A DNA stretch of 64,000 nucleotides, taken from the NCBI RefSeq assembly GCF_004769665.1, contig NZ_RQGG01000043.1, forward strand, positions 1-64,000, given 5' to 3'. Below, piece after piece: positions 53,820 through 63,890 of the stretch. A program made the position numbers and the translations under genes. Below the pieces are notes generated by a model. That model was not told where the DNA came from, ran no database searches, and saw only the letters and a program-made list of their open reading frames with translations. Within the stretch, counting starts at the first letter, position 1; each line of letters opens with the position of its first letter. The stretch comes from Leptospira kemamanensis (GTDB lineage Bacteria; Spirochaetota; Leptospiria; Leptospirales; Leptospiraceae).

Positions 53820-55865
53820 TCAGTTCTCTATTTTAAATTGATAAGCAATGTCTTTCATATCGATGGCAGTTTGGTTTAGTTCTGCCGAACTATCAGCTGT
53901 TTGCATCGAGACTTCACTCATTTGGTTTGTCCCAGAACTAATTTCTCCCAATGCTAATGCATTTTGATTCATCGCTTCTGAAACCGAAATGATCGCATGG
54001 TGAACTTCACTGATACTTCCACTGATCTCTTTGGCTAATGTAAAGGTTCGTTTAGCAAGGGCATTGATTTCTTCCGATTGGATGCGGTATTCTTTTCCGG
54101 AAGCAACTACACCTTCGTAATCAGGAATGACTTTTCCTGTGATCATACCGAGAAGTTCCTTCACAGAATCCACCATCTCCAACATAGCTTTTTCTAATTT
54201 GTGATTGAGTTCCACAATTTTTTTCACTGTATCTTGGGATTTACCAGCCAAGTTGGAAACTTCCGTAGCCACTACAGCAAATCCTCTTCCATGTTCCCCT
54301 GCTCGTGCTGCTTCAATTGCGGCATTTAACGAAAGCAAGTTGGTCTGATCCCCTATCTCTGCAATCATACTTGCCAATTCTCGAATTTCTTTGATCGCTT
54401 CCGCATCTTTCACTGCATTTTGGATTTTAGTATTGATTGTTTCAAACAAGGCTTTTGCATCCAAAAGCGATTTCCCGACAAAGGATTCTAATTCACTTGC
54501 TTTCCCTTCAATTTTTTCCGCTCCTTTGGATACAAGTTCCATTTCACTTCCTAACAAATTCAATGTGTCAATCATGGAATTGGATTGCGAAGAGATCTCT
54601 TCTGCAGAAGCTGATACGTTCTCCGCACTGGCAGAAAGTTCTTGGACAGAAGAAGCGATTTCTTCAATGGTAGCCGAAGAATCGGAAGCTAACGAAGACA
54701 GGTGGGAACTCTTTCCCGTAATTGATTCGGAGAGTTTTTGAATTTTTTGGACGATCACAATCAAGTTTTGGCGCATTTTTTCCAAACTTTTTGCCATACC
54801 ACCAATCTCATCCTTTCGTTCCAATTGGCCCCTTGGTACCTCAAATGATAATTCATTATGGGAAATGCGATTCATGAGCATCGATGCTTCGCGAATCGCA
54901 TGAGTCACCTTCGTTAACACATAACCCATTCCCATCGATACAACCACTACCGAAAATAGGATGCTAAAGATGGTAAATAATGCAATGGAATCTAAGGATT
55001 TTGTCATATTCGAAACTGGTACTCTGTAAATCACACGCCAGGGAACCGAATGGAGTTTGTAACTTCCATATAAGCAATGTTTTCCATTTGAATCTAATCC
55101 GGAAAAAATCATCACTTCTTCACCTGTATCTTTTAATTTGACACTGACTTCTTCCGGAAATGCTTTTTTTATATTTTGGTCAAGAAGGTTACTATCTAAA
55201 GCCAATTGGATATTTCCTTGGTTGTCCACTAACCAACTCTCCCCACCAAATTGATCCACTTGCGTAAACTGTTTAGAAGCAACGGAGACATCAATTCCAA
55301 TCGAACTGATTAACACTGGATTTCCATTTTCCATGGCAACCGCATTCACAAAAATAGCGTACGATTTGTATTCAGCAGTGTAATCCATATTGATTACCAA
55401 ATCTTTTTTTGATTGGATGAGTTCGTAAAACCAACTATCATCTGGATCTTTGTCACTCAATGTATCAATTTTTTTAGCGGATTCGTTCCAATAGTTTTTG
55501 GTTAAAGGATTTATCAGTCCCATATAGGTGATATAACCTAACTTCGATTTGTAAGATGTAAGATTTCGGAACACAGTATCCGTTTCTCCTCCTTTTGGTT
55601 CAGAAGCTTTTGCCCAACGAATGGTATTGACGTCGGATGCAATGAGAACTGCGGTTTCCTTGGCGCGCTCTAAAATGGAATCAATGGTAGCCGACTTGGA
55701 TTCTAGGATTTTTACGATATCAAAACTTTCTAATTTGGAAATGATCGTACTTCTCCCAACATAAAAACTTAGGAAACCTGTTAAACCACAAGCAAAGGTA
55801 ACGGACAGAATGGTTAAACCGATGAGTTTCGTCCGAAGTGAATTGGGTTCCCATTTGAATTTCAT
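53820..55865 (-). CDS. Methyl-accepting chemotaxis protein with dCache sensor
   Basis: This 681-residue receptor has membrane segments at about 13-35 and 290-312. Between them is a double-Cache periplasmic domain (for example YITYMGLINPLTKNYW, then DDSWFYELIQSKKDLVINM and SSIGIDVS), the sensor type for amino acids and other small molecules. HAMP and MCP hairpin follow ([24 protein letters not shown]). The C-terminus lies near the end of a 160-base intergenic stretch with no clear gene. Divergent from the porin-like gene with 110 bases between. Confidence 0.92.
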   Translation of the reverse strand: MKFKWEPNSLRTKLIGLTILSVTFACGLTGFLSFYVGRSTIISKLESFDIVKILESKSATIDSILERAKETAVLIASDVNTIRWAKASEPKGGETDTVFRNLTSYKSKLGYITYMGLINPLTKNYWNESAKKIDTLSDKDPDDSWFYELIQSKKDLVINMDYTAEYKSYAIFVNAVAMENGNPVLISSIGIDVSVASKQFTQVDQFGGESWLVDNQGNIQLALDSNLLDQNIKKAFPEEVSVKLKDTGEEVMIFSGLDSNGKHCLYGSYKLHSVPWRVIYRVPVSNMTKSLDSIALFTIFSILFSVVVVSMGMGYVLTKVTHAIREASMLMNRISHNELSFEVPRGQLERKDEIGGMAKSLEKMRQNLIVIVQKIQKLSESITGKSSHLSSLASDSSATIEEIASSVQELSASAENVSASAEEISSQSNSMIDTLNLLGSEMELVSKGAEKIEGKASELESFVGKSLLDAKALFETINTKIQNAVKDAEAIKEIRELASMIAEIGDQTNLLSLNAAIEAARAGEHGRGFAVVATEVSNLAGKSQDTVKKIVELNHKLEKAMLEMVDSVKELLGMITGKVIPDYEGVVASGKEYRIQSEEINALAKRTFTLAKEISGSISEVHHAIISVSEAMNQNALALGEISSGTNQMSEVSMQTADSSAELNQTAIDMKDIAYQFKIEN

Positions 55866-55975
55866 AAATTTTGAATCCTTTCCTATGAAGACTTAGAATG
55901 TTTTCTTGCAAAATCTTTGCACTTTGCATAGGCTGTTCTAACATTTTTGCCTAGGTAGACACAAGGAAAATTTTA

Positions 55976-57553
55976 ATGAAACACCTATTTCCCATCCTTT
56001 TCTTCTTTGTGTTACTCAGTAACGTAACTATCCTTTGGTCGGAACCTGAAAAGGAAGACAAACCGATTTCCAAAGAAGGGAACACTCTGTATCCTCCCAA
56101 AGGAATCTCTTCTCAATCCAATGAAACCAAACAAGTACAACCCAGTGAAATCCAATATAAAATCACAGGAATGCTCAAAACGGATTTTGCCTATGCCAAC
56201 CAATCTCTTTTGTCTTTTGGATTTGATAATTTAGTGGGACCTACTGTTGCCAAACGACACGTACAAGCACGAGATGCGGAACCTCGTTCGGGGATTTACC
56301 CAACCAGTTCTTTACTTGGTGCAGAGATCAGTTACGGGAACAAAGCAAAAGCAATCTTTGAAGCTGATTTTGTGGATGTGACCAAAAGTTCTGTGGGTGC
56401 GGAAACAAAACCTCGTGTGAGACAAATCTATTTTAATTACACTCCCACTTCCAATCTGGAATTCTTTTTAGGAAGGACATGGGATCTTTTTGCAGGCATT
56501 TACCCACATTCCTATAATGCCAGTGCCTTTATGTCTGCTTCTGGAAACGTAGGTTGGCAAAGAGAACAAATCGGCATCTGGTACAAATTAGGTGATTTTA
56601 AACTGGGTTCGGCGATTGGTACTACTGGATTCCATAATGATCCAAATGTGAAAACCAATATTGAACGAAATACCATGCCAACCGTGGCCGCTCGATTGGA
56701 TTGGATCCCAAGTAAAAATTTCCTTTTCACCACTTCCGCCATTGGAACCAAACTGAAAGTCAGTGATCCGAAAACAGATTCCGCAAGAGACGGACAAACC
56801 TTATATCCAGAGGAAACTTTAAATACCAACCAAACACCTTTGTCTGCCTTTCTCCAAAAAGAAAGACAAGAACGGGCAATCCTTAATTCAGGTGCAATCT
56901 CCATTGGATTTATTTGGAAACGAGGAAGTTTTGAATCTAGAGGCGAAGTCACTTATGGATCAAACCTAATATCGATTACAGCTTCTGGCATTGCGCCTTT
57001 TCAAACGACAACATACGGAGAACAATTCGCTGAGAGCCGTTTCGGATATCTATCTGGGGGGTATGCAACGGATGCTAAAGCAAGTACCAAATCAAAATTT
57101 GAATCTCCAAGAGAAGTCACTGGTTTTTTAAGTTTGAATTATGATGTTTCAAAACAAATTGGTTTGGGTCTTCATGGTGGTGCATCCAAAATCACGAATC
57201 CAGAAGTATTAGTGGGTGCTGATTATACTCTCCTCACTATTAGCCGACCCGATACCTTCCAGTGGACATCCAATCCAAGAGTGATGGGTTCCATTCGCGA
57301 AAATATAAATTACGGTTTTCGAATGAATTACGATCCAGAAGAAAGAGTTCGTTTTTTTATCCAAACCGATGTCTTCCGAACGTTTTACAAAGATATGGAT
57401 CGGTATTCTGGACTTTCCGCACACATCAATAGTTATGATCCAATTGCACAATCAGGGGAATTACGAGATCCAGGAAATCCTTCCACTCGTTCCAGTGCAG
57501 TCTCTGAATCTTGGATGGTGCGTTTGGGTGGTTTATTTCGTTTTGATTCTTGA
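55976..57553 (+). CDS. Porin-like outer-membrane protein (DcaP/porin family)
   Basis: This 525-residue protein has a signal peptide (FPILFFFVLLSNVTILWS), a short Lys/Ser-rich segment, and a beta-rich barrel. KITGMLKTDFAYAN near 62 and VRQIYFNYTPTSNLEFFLGRTWD are typical of trimeric-porin-like proteins such as DcaP; it ends with a strand RLGGLFRFDS. An AAGGAAAA ribosome site precedes the ATG. The substrate is unknown. Its end overlaps that of the converging hybrid kinase by 21 bases. Confidence 0.75.
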   Translation: MKHLFPILFFFVLLSNVTILWSEPEKEDKPISKEGNTLYPPKGISSQSNETKQVQPSEIQYKITGMLKTDFAYANQSLLSFGFDNLVGPTVAKRHVQARDAEPRSGIYPTSSLLGAEISYGNKAKAIFEADFVDVTKSSVGAETKPRVRQIYFNYTPTSNLEFFLGRTWDLFAGIYPHSYNASAFMSASGNVGWQREQIGIWYKLGDFKLGSAIGTTGFHNDPNVKTNIERNTMPTVAARLDWIPSKNFLFTTSAIGTKLKVSDPKTDSARDGQTLYPEETLNTNQTPLSAFLQKERQERAILNSGAISIGFIWKRGSFESRGEVTYGSNLISITASGIAPFQTTTYGEQFAESRFGYLSGGYATDAKASTKSKFESPREVTGFLSLNYDVSKQIGLGLHGGASKITNPEVLVGADYTLLTISRPDTFQWTSNPRVMGSIRENINYGFRMNYDPEERVRFFIQTDVFRTFYKDMDRYSGLSAHINSYDPIAQSGELRDPGNPSTRSSAVSESWMVRLGGLFRFDS

Positions 57554-59905
57554 GTTTGATTCATCTAACCATTTCAAAAGAATTTGTTTGAGACTTTCTT
57601 TTTGAACGGGTTTACTTAGATAATCATTCATCCCAACAGCAAAACATTTTTCTTTTTCCCCGGCAATGATTCCTGCTGTCACTGCTACGATGGGAACATC
57701 TTTTCCTTCGGTCAAATTACGAATCGCTACAGTAGCATCATATCCATTTTTGACAGGCATCTGAATGTCCATGAGGATGAGATTGGGTTGTTCTTTTTGG
57801 AAAACAGTGATGGCCTCTTCTCCATTTTCCGCTTCTAGAATTTTTACATTCGTGACGATCCGTTTGATGAAATTTTTCATGAGTCCCATGTTTACCAAAT
57901 TGTCTTCGACCACCAACACTTTCACGAGTGAGGTATCTGCCTCTTGGTTCCACCCAGGTTGGACCTCTTTGACAGATAAAGATGGATCTGAAGACAAACT
58001 CGCATCAAATTCTGGAATTCGAAAGGGAATGTCGAAGTAGAACTCACTTCCTTTCCCCAATTCACTTTCCAATTTTAAGTCTGATTTCATTAATTTCAAT
58101 AATTGCCGGCAAATCGCAAGGCCAAGCCCTGTTCCACCAAACTTCCGTGTGGTGGAAAAATCCTCTTGGGTAAAGGAATCAAATATCTTTTTTTGGTTTT
58201 CTTTTGCGATTCCAATCCCAGAATCTTTTACCGAAATCCGAACCAAAACTTCCTTTTCATTGGGTGAGGCCAAACCTTCCAATTTACATTCAATAAAACC
58301 GACCTCTGTAAATTTAAGAGCGTTTCCAATCAAATTCAACATGACTTGCCGCAATCGATTTGCATCAAACATGAGAGTTAATGGAATTGTGTGATCCAAA
58401 TCCAAACGGATATCCAATCCTTTGGTAATCGCTTGGATATCCATGATTCGAATGGATTCTAAAATGACCACTTTTAGATCATTGGGCTCTTCGGCTAACT
58501 GGAGTTTACCTGCTTCCGCTTTGGAAAAATCCAAAATATCATTCACGATATTTAAAAGTGTATGTGCAGATTGTTTGACAATTTGTGCGTATTCATTAAA
58601 AGCAGTATCCACTAAAGTTTCAGCAAGTAAATCAGAATAACCAATGATCCCATTTAACGGGGTACGAATTTCATGACTCATGTTCGCAAGAAATTCTGAT
58701 TTGGCATTATATGATTTTTCAGCTACTTCTTTGGCATGTTTCAACTCTAACTTAGTTTCGTATGATTCTGTGATGTCCCTTGTGAACATCAATATCCCAC
58801 CGACCCCACCTGATAACAAATTCCAAGGCCGAATTTCCCACTGGATCACTTGGTCTTTTTCCCAACCAGGAGGGCGCCAAATGTCTTCATCACATCTTAA
58901 CACTTCCCCACTTAACCCTCGCGAGTGAATTGTTTTCCAATCATCCCCAATATTGGGAAAAATTTCATAATGGGATTTTCCAATGATTTCCTCTTTAGAC
59001 AAAGTGATCTTATAGTCATCGATCCATCGTTGGCTAAGAGCAACATAACGCATATCCTGATCGAGCATCGCCACTGCAGCGGGAGCATGTTCCACAAACG
59101 ACCATAAGATGGCTGTTTGGGAAGCAAGTGCCATCTCCCATTTTTTTCGATCGTTGATGTCTTGGATGATTCCATAAATTTTAACGATTTTTTGATTTTC
59201 ATATTCTGCACGACCAATGGTTCGCACCCAAGTTTGGTTCCCTTTTGCAGTCACCATTTCTAATTCTAAATCATACTCAATTCCCTGTTCCAAAAGAGAA
59301 TTGACAGCCTTCGCGATTTTGTTTCGACTTTCTTCCGAATGGTAAAACTGAAGGCCTGATTCTATACTGGGATTAAAATCATCTCCTACTTCATGAATGC
59401 GTTTGGTCACATTGGTCCAATTGGCTTTTCCTGTTCGTAAATCCAAATCCCAACCACCAATTTTTGCCAAGTTAGCCATTTGGTCGAGAAGCCTTGACAC
59501 AGATTTGAATTCCATTTCCGATTGAATGATCGGAGTTTGGTTCCGATCTTTACTTTCGATGGCAGCATCTAACGCAAGGATACGATATGGTTTGCCTGCT
59601 TCCTTAAATACTTTGGAAAAAAACCGAAACGGAAAACCCGCACTTTCGCTTGGATCAAAACAGATTCTTCCAAAAAATGAATCATTGGGTTTATAGTCTG
59701 AGTCTAGTAAGTAACCTGAGTGATTCAGGATACAGGCAGCAGGAAAGGATTGGTGAGGAGAAAGTCCCATTGACCTTATCGCAATTTCACTTGGATACAC
59801 CATTCCTAAATTGGTATCCCATATCAAAAATCCATACAATCCATGTTCAAGAACGAATTCACATAACTCAGGTTTGTTTTTGATGAAGGAAATGGGATGA
59901 ATCAT
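57533..59905 (-). CDS. Hybrid sensor histidine kinase with PAS domains and receiver
   Basis: This 790-residue soluble kinase has PAS-like domains at about 5-115, 130-260 and 270-390 (the second with the PAC end IVKIYGIIQDINDRK). HisKA follows with FLANMSHEIRTPLNGIIGY near 405, then the HATPase with N box LNLIGNALKFTE and GTGLGLAICRQL, and a receiver domain with LILMDIQMP (phospho-Asp near 711). No membrane segments. It is the third gene of a three-gene signalling operon, 13 bases after the DUF3365 lipoprotein gene. The likely output is a separate phosphotransfer or response regulator. Confidence 0.93.
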   Translation of the reverse strand: MIHPISFIKNKPELCEFVLEHGLYGFLIWDTNLGMVYPSEIAIRSMGLSPHQSFPAACILNHSGYLLDSDYKPNDSFFGRICFDPSESAGFPFRFFSKVFKEAGKPYRILALDAAIESKDRNQTPIIQSEMEFKSVSRLLDQMANLAKIGGWDLDLRTGKANWTNVTKRIHEVGDDFNPSIESGLQFYHSEESRNKIAKAVNSLLEQGIEYDLELEMVTAKGNQTWVRTIGRAEYENQKIVKIYGIIQDINDRKKWEMALASQTAILWSFVEHAPAAVAMLDQDMRYVALSQRWIDDYKITLSKEEIIGKSHYEIFPNIGDDWKTIHSRGLSGEVLRCDEDIWRPPGWEKDQVIQWEIRPWNLLSGGVGGILMFTRDITESYETKLELKHAKEVAEKSYNAKSEFLANMSHEIRTPLNGIIGYSDLLAETLVDTAFNEYAQIVKQSAHTLLNIVNDILDFSKAEAGKLQLAEEPNDLKVVILESIRIMDIQAITKGLDIRLDLDHTIPLTLMFDANRLRQVMLNLIGNALKFTEVGFIECKLEGLASPNEKEVLVRISVKDSGIGIAKENQKKIFDSFTQEDFSTTRKFGGTGLGLAICRQLLKLMKSDLKLESELGKGSEFYFDIPFRIPEFDASLSSDPSLSVKEVQPGWNQEADTSLVKVLVVEDNLVNMGLMKNFIKRIVTNVKILEAENGEEAITVFQKEQPNLILMDIQMPVKNGYDATVAIRNLTEGKDVPIVAVTAGIIAGEKEKCFAVGMNDYLSKPVQKESLKQILLKWLDESNSRIKTK

Positions 59906-59918
59906 AGAATGGGATCGA

Positions 59919-60461
59919 TTACTTTTTAAATGTGACGGAAAAAAGTCCTCTTAAATCTCCTATTTCGTAATCGATTGCTCTATCATTTGGAAAAAGTTTG
60001 GCTAATGTTTCCTTGGTATCTTTTGTGATTTCATTCGCTTTTCCATGGCAACCGACACATTGACCCGTAATTACGATTGGCACATAGACGGTCACAACTT
60101 CATCCGATCTGACGATTTGATTTGGATAAACTCCCTCTTTGGATTTTCCTTGTTTGACCAAAGAAAAGATCTTCAACTCATCCTCTGTCATCATATTCTT
60201 TGGGTTTCTTGGTTTGTCTGTAATTCGTCTCAAGGACACAGCTTTTTGATTTCCCAGGTTTTCAGTGAAACGTAGTGCATTCTCATGGCAAAAAGGAATC
60301 GCTTGTCTGGTTCCCCCTTCTTTCATTTGGGACATTAGTTTTTGTTGGAGGTTTGATTTTGCTTCTGTTGTGATGGCGATGGCCAATGTTTCATATTGTA
60401 AATTTTCCTTTTGGCATTGGAATAAAAGGAAAACGACTGGAACTAAATACCATATTTTCAT
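59919..60461 (-). CDS. DUF3365 (Tll0287-like) haem-binding sensor lipoprotein
   Basis: This 180-residue protein has a lipoprotein signal (LVPVVFLLFQC, Cys at 16) and one c-type haem motif CVGCH near residue 136-140. The pattern AIPFCHENALRFT, then SLRRITDKPRNPKN and the late D-L-R-G-L-F-S-V is diagnostic of DUF3365, a PAS-like fold that holds haem and is considered a redox or gas sensor. It lies between two histidine kinase genes with gaps of 12-13 bases, which strongly suggests it signals to one or both. Confidence 0.88.
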   Translation of the reverse strand: MKIWYLVPVVFLLFQCQKENLQYETLAIAITTEAKSNLQQKLMSQMKEGGTRQAIPFCHENALRFTENLGNQKAVSLRRITDKPRNPKNMMTEDELKIFSLVKQGKSKEGVYPNQIVRSDEVVTVYVPIVITGQCVGCHGKANEITKDTKETLAKLFPNDRAIDYEIGDLRGLFSVTFKK

Positions 60462-60473
60462 CTTACATTTCTC

Positions 60474-62084
60474 CTAACTGATTGTTTCATTTCCATTTGT
60501 TTTTTCTGGCAAACAAACACGAAACATTGTTTTTCCTGGTTCGGAAGTGAAATCAATGGTTCCGCCTTGTTCTTTGACGATATTTTTACAGATATAAAGT
60601 CCAAGTCCAATCCCTTCCCCTTTTTCCTTGGTCGTAAAAAAAGCTTGGAAAATGGAATCTTGGATCGAATGAGGAATTCCAACTCCTTTGTCGATGAAAT
60701 TCACTTCCAATTGTTCGTCTGCATTACGAAAGAGTTTCACTTGGATTTCCCCCGTTTTATGAGACGTAGCTTGGATGGCATTAAACAGTAAATGAGACCA
60801 AACCAATTTGATTGCGGGTTCATTCACCATGGCTTCTAATCGATCGTCAATATTTGTGACAAGGATTCGATTCATTTCTAAATATTGCGTATATAAAATC
60901 AAGATATCACGTATGCCATCCCCAATTCGTACGAGCTCTTTTTCTGTTTCTTGGAATGGTTTAGAGAATTGTTGGAATGTAGAAATGACTTTTTCAGTTC
61001 GATGGATTGAATTGGAAATTAGTAAATTTGCATTTTCCATCGTTTTATATTTTAACCAAGAAAACACAAATTCCCAATCTTTTTTATCTTCTTCTGCAAT
61101 TCCGTCAAAACTTTTATAATCAATCCCTAAATCAATACAACGATCTGCTAAATAAAATAAATCGTGACGAGGTAGAAAAGGAAATAGTTGTAATATCAAA
61201 TCCATCTCTTCTCGTTTTTCTTTTTTTGTACGATGTTTCCATAATATTTGTTTTTCTTTTTCGATCCAAAGAGGTTCCCGACTAGTCAGGAAACGTTTTT
61301 CTTCTGACAATAAAAAGTTCACCATGGACAGAATGCCCGCAAGTGGGTTTTTGATTTCATGGGCAACATTGGAAGAAAGCGATCCTAGTGTGACCAATCG
61401 ATCACTTTGAATCAAACTGGTTTCTCTTTCGTTTAACTCGATGGCTAATTTTTGGTTATTGTTTTCCAGAATATCGAGTAAAAACGAAACCAACTTCACA
61501 ATACAAATTGTTTTCGCAGCAAGTAAAATTACCTTTAATACCTCGAGAACAAAAACAACTCGATTGGGTCCTTGGGGAGTCAGCTGGTATCCAAAATCAA
61601 TTTCGACTCCCAACTGGTGCGCAAAAAAAATACCACCTATATACCCAAGGCTTACAATGATTCCCATCACAATGGAAAACGTCCGATGTAAAAAAAAGGA
61701 AATGTAAAGTTGGAATAAAAAAAACAGGGAAAAGAAAATTGAGTTCTGAATGGGTAAGGCTTTTAACCCAACGGGATGGGCAAAAATCGCCATGTAATAC
61801 CCAAAGAGTAAAACACTATAATCAATTCCCAAAAACAACATGATCCATTGGTTTGCAATGGGGTTCTTTTGTTTGTTCTTAAGGAAATGTTTCCCCAAAT
61901 AGGAAGTACCAAAAAAATACAAAGTAAATGCGACAGCGATGTAAAAAGGTGGTTTTCCGAAATTTAAAATGGAAGCAAGGATTCCAAGCCAACCAAGAAC
62001 CATCCGGATCGAAATCAAAATGAGTAATCCTTTTGATTTCATTTGGTTGGAAAACTGCAGAAGTAAACCCGAGGAAGTGACCAT
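60474..62084 (-). CDS. Membrane-bound sensor histidine kinase
   Basis: This 536-residue protein has six membrane segments in the first 210 residues with short loops, then a kinase core: VAHEIKNPLAGILS with the phospho-His near 245, an N box LVWSHLLFNAIQATS, DKGVGIP and GIGLGLYICKNIV. Between the H box and the dimerisation helix there is an unusual stretch of about 90 residues (starting SEEKRFLTSREPLW). No receiver domain is fused. First gene of the operon with the haem lipoprotein and the hybrid kinase. The first start at 62084 lacks a clear ribosome site; a later ATG at residue 15 is possible. Confidence 0.88.
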   Translation of the reverse strand: MVTSSGLLLQFSNQMKSKGLLILISIRMVLGWLGILASILNFGKPPFYIAVAFTLYFFGTSYLGKHFLKNKQKNPIANQWIMLFLGIDYSVLLFGYYMAIFAHPVGLKALPIQNSIFFSLFFLFQLYISFFLHRTFSIVMGIIVSLGYIGGIFFAHQLGVEIDFGYQLTPQGPNRVVFVLEVLKVILLAAKTICIVKLVSFLLDILENNNQKLAIELNERETSLIQSDRLVTLGSLSSNVAHEIKNPLAGILSMVNFLLSEEKRFLTSREPLWIEKEKQILWKHRTKKEKREEMDLILQLFPFLPRHDLFYLADRCIDLGIDYKSFDGIAEEDKKDWEFVFSWLKYKTMENANLLISNSIHRTEKVISTFQQFSKPFQETEKELVRIGDGIRDILILYTQYLEMNRILVTNIDDRLEAMVNEPAIKLVWSHLLFNAIQATSHKTGEIQVKLFRNADEQLEVNFIDKGVGIPHSIQDSIFQAFFTTKEKGEGIGLGLYICKNIVKEQGGTIDFTSEPGKTMFRVCLPEKTNGNETIS

Positions 62085-62192
62085 AAAGAAGTGCCATCAT
62101 TCGATGAGATGATTTTGGAAAATCAAGCATTTTGCTTACAGACCCGTTTGACAACCTAGGACAATTCCAAATTCTTGACCTTGGTTCCGATT

Positions 62193-63215
62193 ATGAAACA
62201 AACTAAACTCGCAATCATCGGCGCAGGTGGACTTACTGGCAAAGAACTCACCAGTTTACTTGCCCACCACCCTCATTTTAAACTCGTACATATCACATCT
62301 AACCAAGTGAATGGAAAACGCATTCGAGAAGTTTTCCCTGATTTAAACCATTTACCAGACTTGGTGTTCCAGAAACACGAAGTAACCGTACCAGATGACA
62401 CACATATTGTACTGGCCACTCCGAATGAAGTCTCCCTAGAGAAGGCACCTGAATTTTTAAAACAAGGAAGGAAGGTCATTGATTTATCGGGGACCTTTCG
62501 TTTGCAGAACCAAACCAAATTCGAAGCTGCTTACCAATTCAAACATACCCAATGGGAATGGATGGAAAAAGTGGTATTTGGTATCCCCGAACTCTTTCGA
62601 GAAAAAATCAAACATGCTCAATTTGTTTCGAATCCTGGTTGTTATGCGACTTCTGCAATTTTACCAATTGCGATTCTTGGAAATCTACGAAATCAAATCC
62701 AAGGCCCTGTGATCGTGGATGCAAAATCAGGTGTGAGTGGAGCCGGTGGAAGAACCGAAGAAATCAAATTTGCATACACACATGTTTATGAAAACTTTAG
62801 AGCCTATAAGGTATTAAGCCACCAACACGAACCAGAGATGGAAGAGTATGCCTTTGTGGGTGCCGAACCAAAAGAAATTCTATTTACTCCCCACCTACTT
62901 CCTGTTTACCGAGGAATCCTCTCTACGATTTATATTCCTTTTTCTAAACCAGTGGATTCGAAAGAAATCGAAGAAAAACTCCTATCGGTTGCAGAAAAAG
63001 AACCTTTCATTCGTTTGTACAAAACACCAGAAGAGATTGAGTTAAAAAAAGTCCAAAACACAAACTTTTTAGATATCGGATTTAAGGTAAAAGGAAATAC
63101 TCTTGTGATCGTGTCCGCCTTAGACAATTTACAAAAAGGGGCAGCAGGACAAGCGTTACAAAATTTAAATTTAATGTTTGGGTATCCGGAAACAGAAGGT
63201 CTTGATTCCGTTTAA
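62193..63215 (+). CDS. argC: N-acetyl-gamma-glutamyl-phosphate reductase
   Basis: From ATG 62193 the protein has 340 residues. It reduces N-acetylglutamyl phosphate to the semialdehyde in arginine synthesis. The NADP-binding start [17 protein letters not shown], the catalytic SNPGCYAT near 149, a [11 protein letters not shown] loop and the HQHEPEM segment are all typical. The ATG is preferred over an upstream TTG because it leaves the Rossmann fold right at the start. No other arg genes are in the window. Confidence 0.95.
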   Translation: MKQTKLAIIGAGGLTGKELTSLLAHHPHFKLVHITSNQVNGKRIREVFPDLNHLPDLVFQKHEVTVPDDTHIVLATPNEVSLEKAPEFLKQGRKVIDLSGTFRLQNQTKFEAAYQFKHTQWEWMEKVVFGIPELFREKIKHAQFVSNPGCYATSAILPIAILGNLRNQIQGPVIVDAKSGVSGAGGRTEEIKFAYTHVYENFRAYKVLSHQHEPEMEEYAFVGAEPKEILFTPHLLPVYRGILSTIYIPFSKPVDSKEIEEKLLSVAEKEPFIRLYKTPEEIELKKVQNTNFLDIGFKVKGNTLVIVSALDNLQKGAAGQALQNLNLMFGYPETEGLDSV

Positions 63216-63801
63216 CAAAGAACACACGTTAGTCACCAGTGCTTTTGTAGGAGAAATCGATCTTTTGCAAAAGTCACTGAAATTTCCCCACGTATCACCG
63301 TTGGGAATCGGAAATTTAGAACAAGCGATCCAATGTTCTCGGTATCTTGTCCAAAATCAAGAGATCAAACAAATTGCATTTTTAGGGTCTTGTGGTGTCT
63401 ATCCCTGGGCTCCCTTCCGAATCGGAGATATCGTCTCACCAAAAGAAGTGCATTCCGAGGAAATCTCATCCTTACTTGGATTCGGAAAACAACTTCCCAT
63501 GAACTCACCGTTTCACAAACTCGAAGTGGATGCTAGTTTTCCTCAAGTGGTTTGTAATGCACCTACGACAATCACCTTATATCAATTAGACGAGACGAAT
63601 CACCGAAATTGGAAAAACTTCCAAGTAGAAAACTTAGAACTATTTGGTTTGGCGAAGGTTGCAAACCAATTCCAAATCCCCATCACTGCCTACCTTGTGA
63701 TCACAAATACGGTAGGACCAAAAGGTTCGGCTGATTGGCAAAAGAATTGGAGAGAGTTTTCGAACCAATTACAAAGAACATTCATCGAACACAAAACATA
63801 A
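63178..63801 (+). CDS. Nucleoside phosphorylase-family protein, possibly futalosine hydrolase (MqnB-like)
   Basis: This is a protein of about 200 residues with the PNP_UDP family pattern: [19 protein letters not shown] in the middle, then [15 protein letters not shown], where E-N-x-E matches the base/ribose-binding region, then VITNTVG. Futalosine hydrolase (menaquinone synthesis) and MTA/SAH nucleosidase share this fold; the E-N-L-E step and the short length point a little toward the former. The start is uncertain: TTG at 63178 overlaps argC by 38 bases, while TTG at 63202 fits an AGAAGG a few bases upstream. It is coupled to argC either way. Confidence 0.65.
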   Translation: MGIRKQKVLIPFNKEHTLVTSAFVGEIDLLQKSLKFPHVSPLGIGNLEQAIQCSRYLVQNQEIKQIAFLGSCGVYPWAPFRIGDIVSPKEVHSEEISSLLGFGKQLPMNSPFHKLEVDASFPQVVCNAPTTITLYQLDETNHRNWKNFQVENLELFGLAKVANQFQIPITAYLVITNTVGPKGSADWQKNWREFSNQLQRTFIEHKT

Positions 63802-63890
63802 GAATCCAGTTTTTAACTAGCATTTCCCACATAGATATTGGTAGGGTCTCCAAGTCGAAAAAGGCAATGAATCCAATTCTTTACATCCAT

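Noticed and set aside
53664..53879. Possible small gene starting at 53664 or 53715
   Set aside because: It overlaps the 3' end of the chemoreceptor, has no ribosome site, and its translation matches nothing I recognise.
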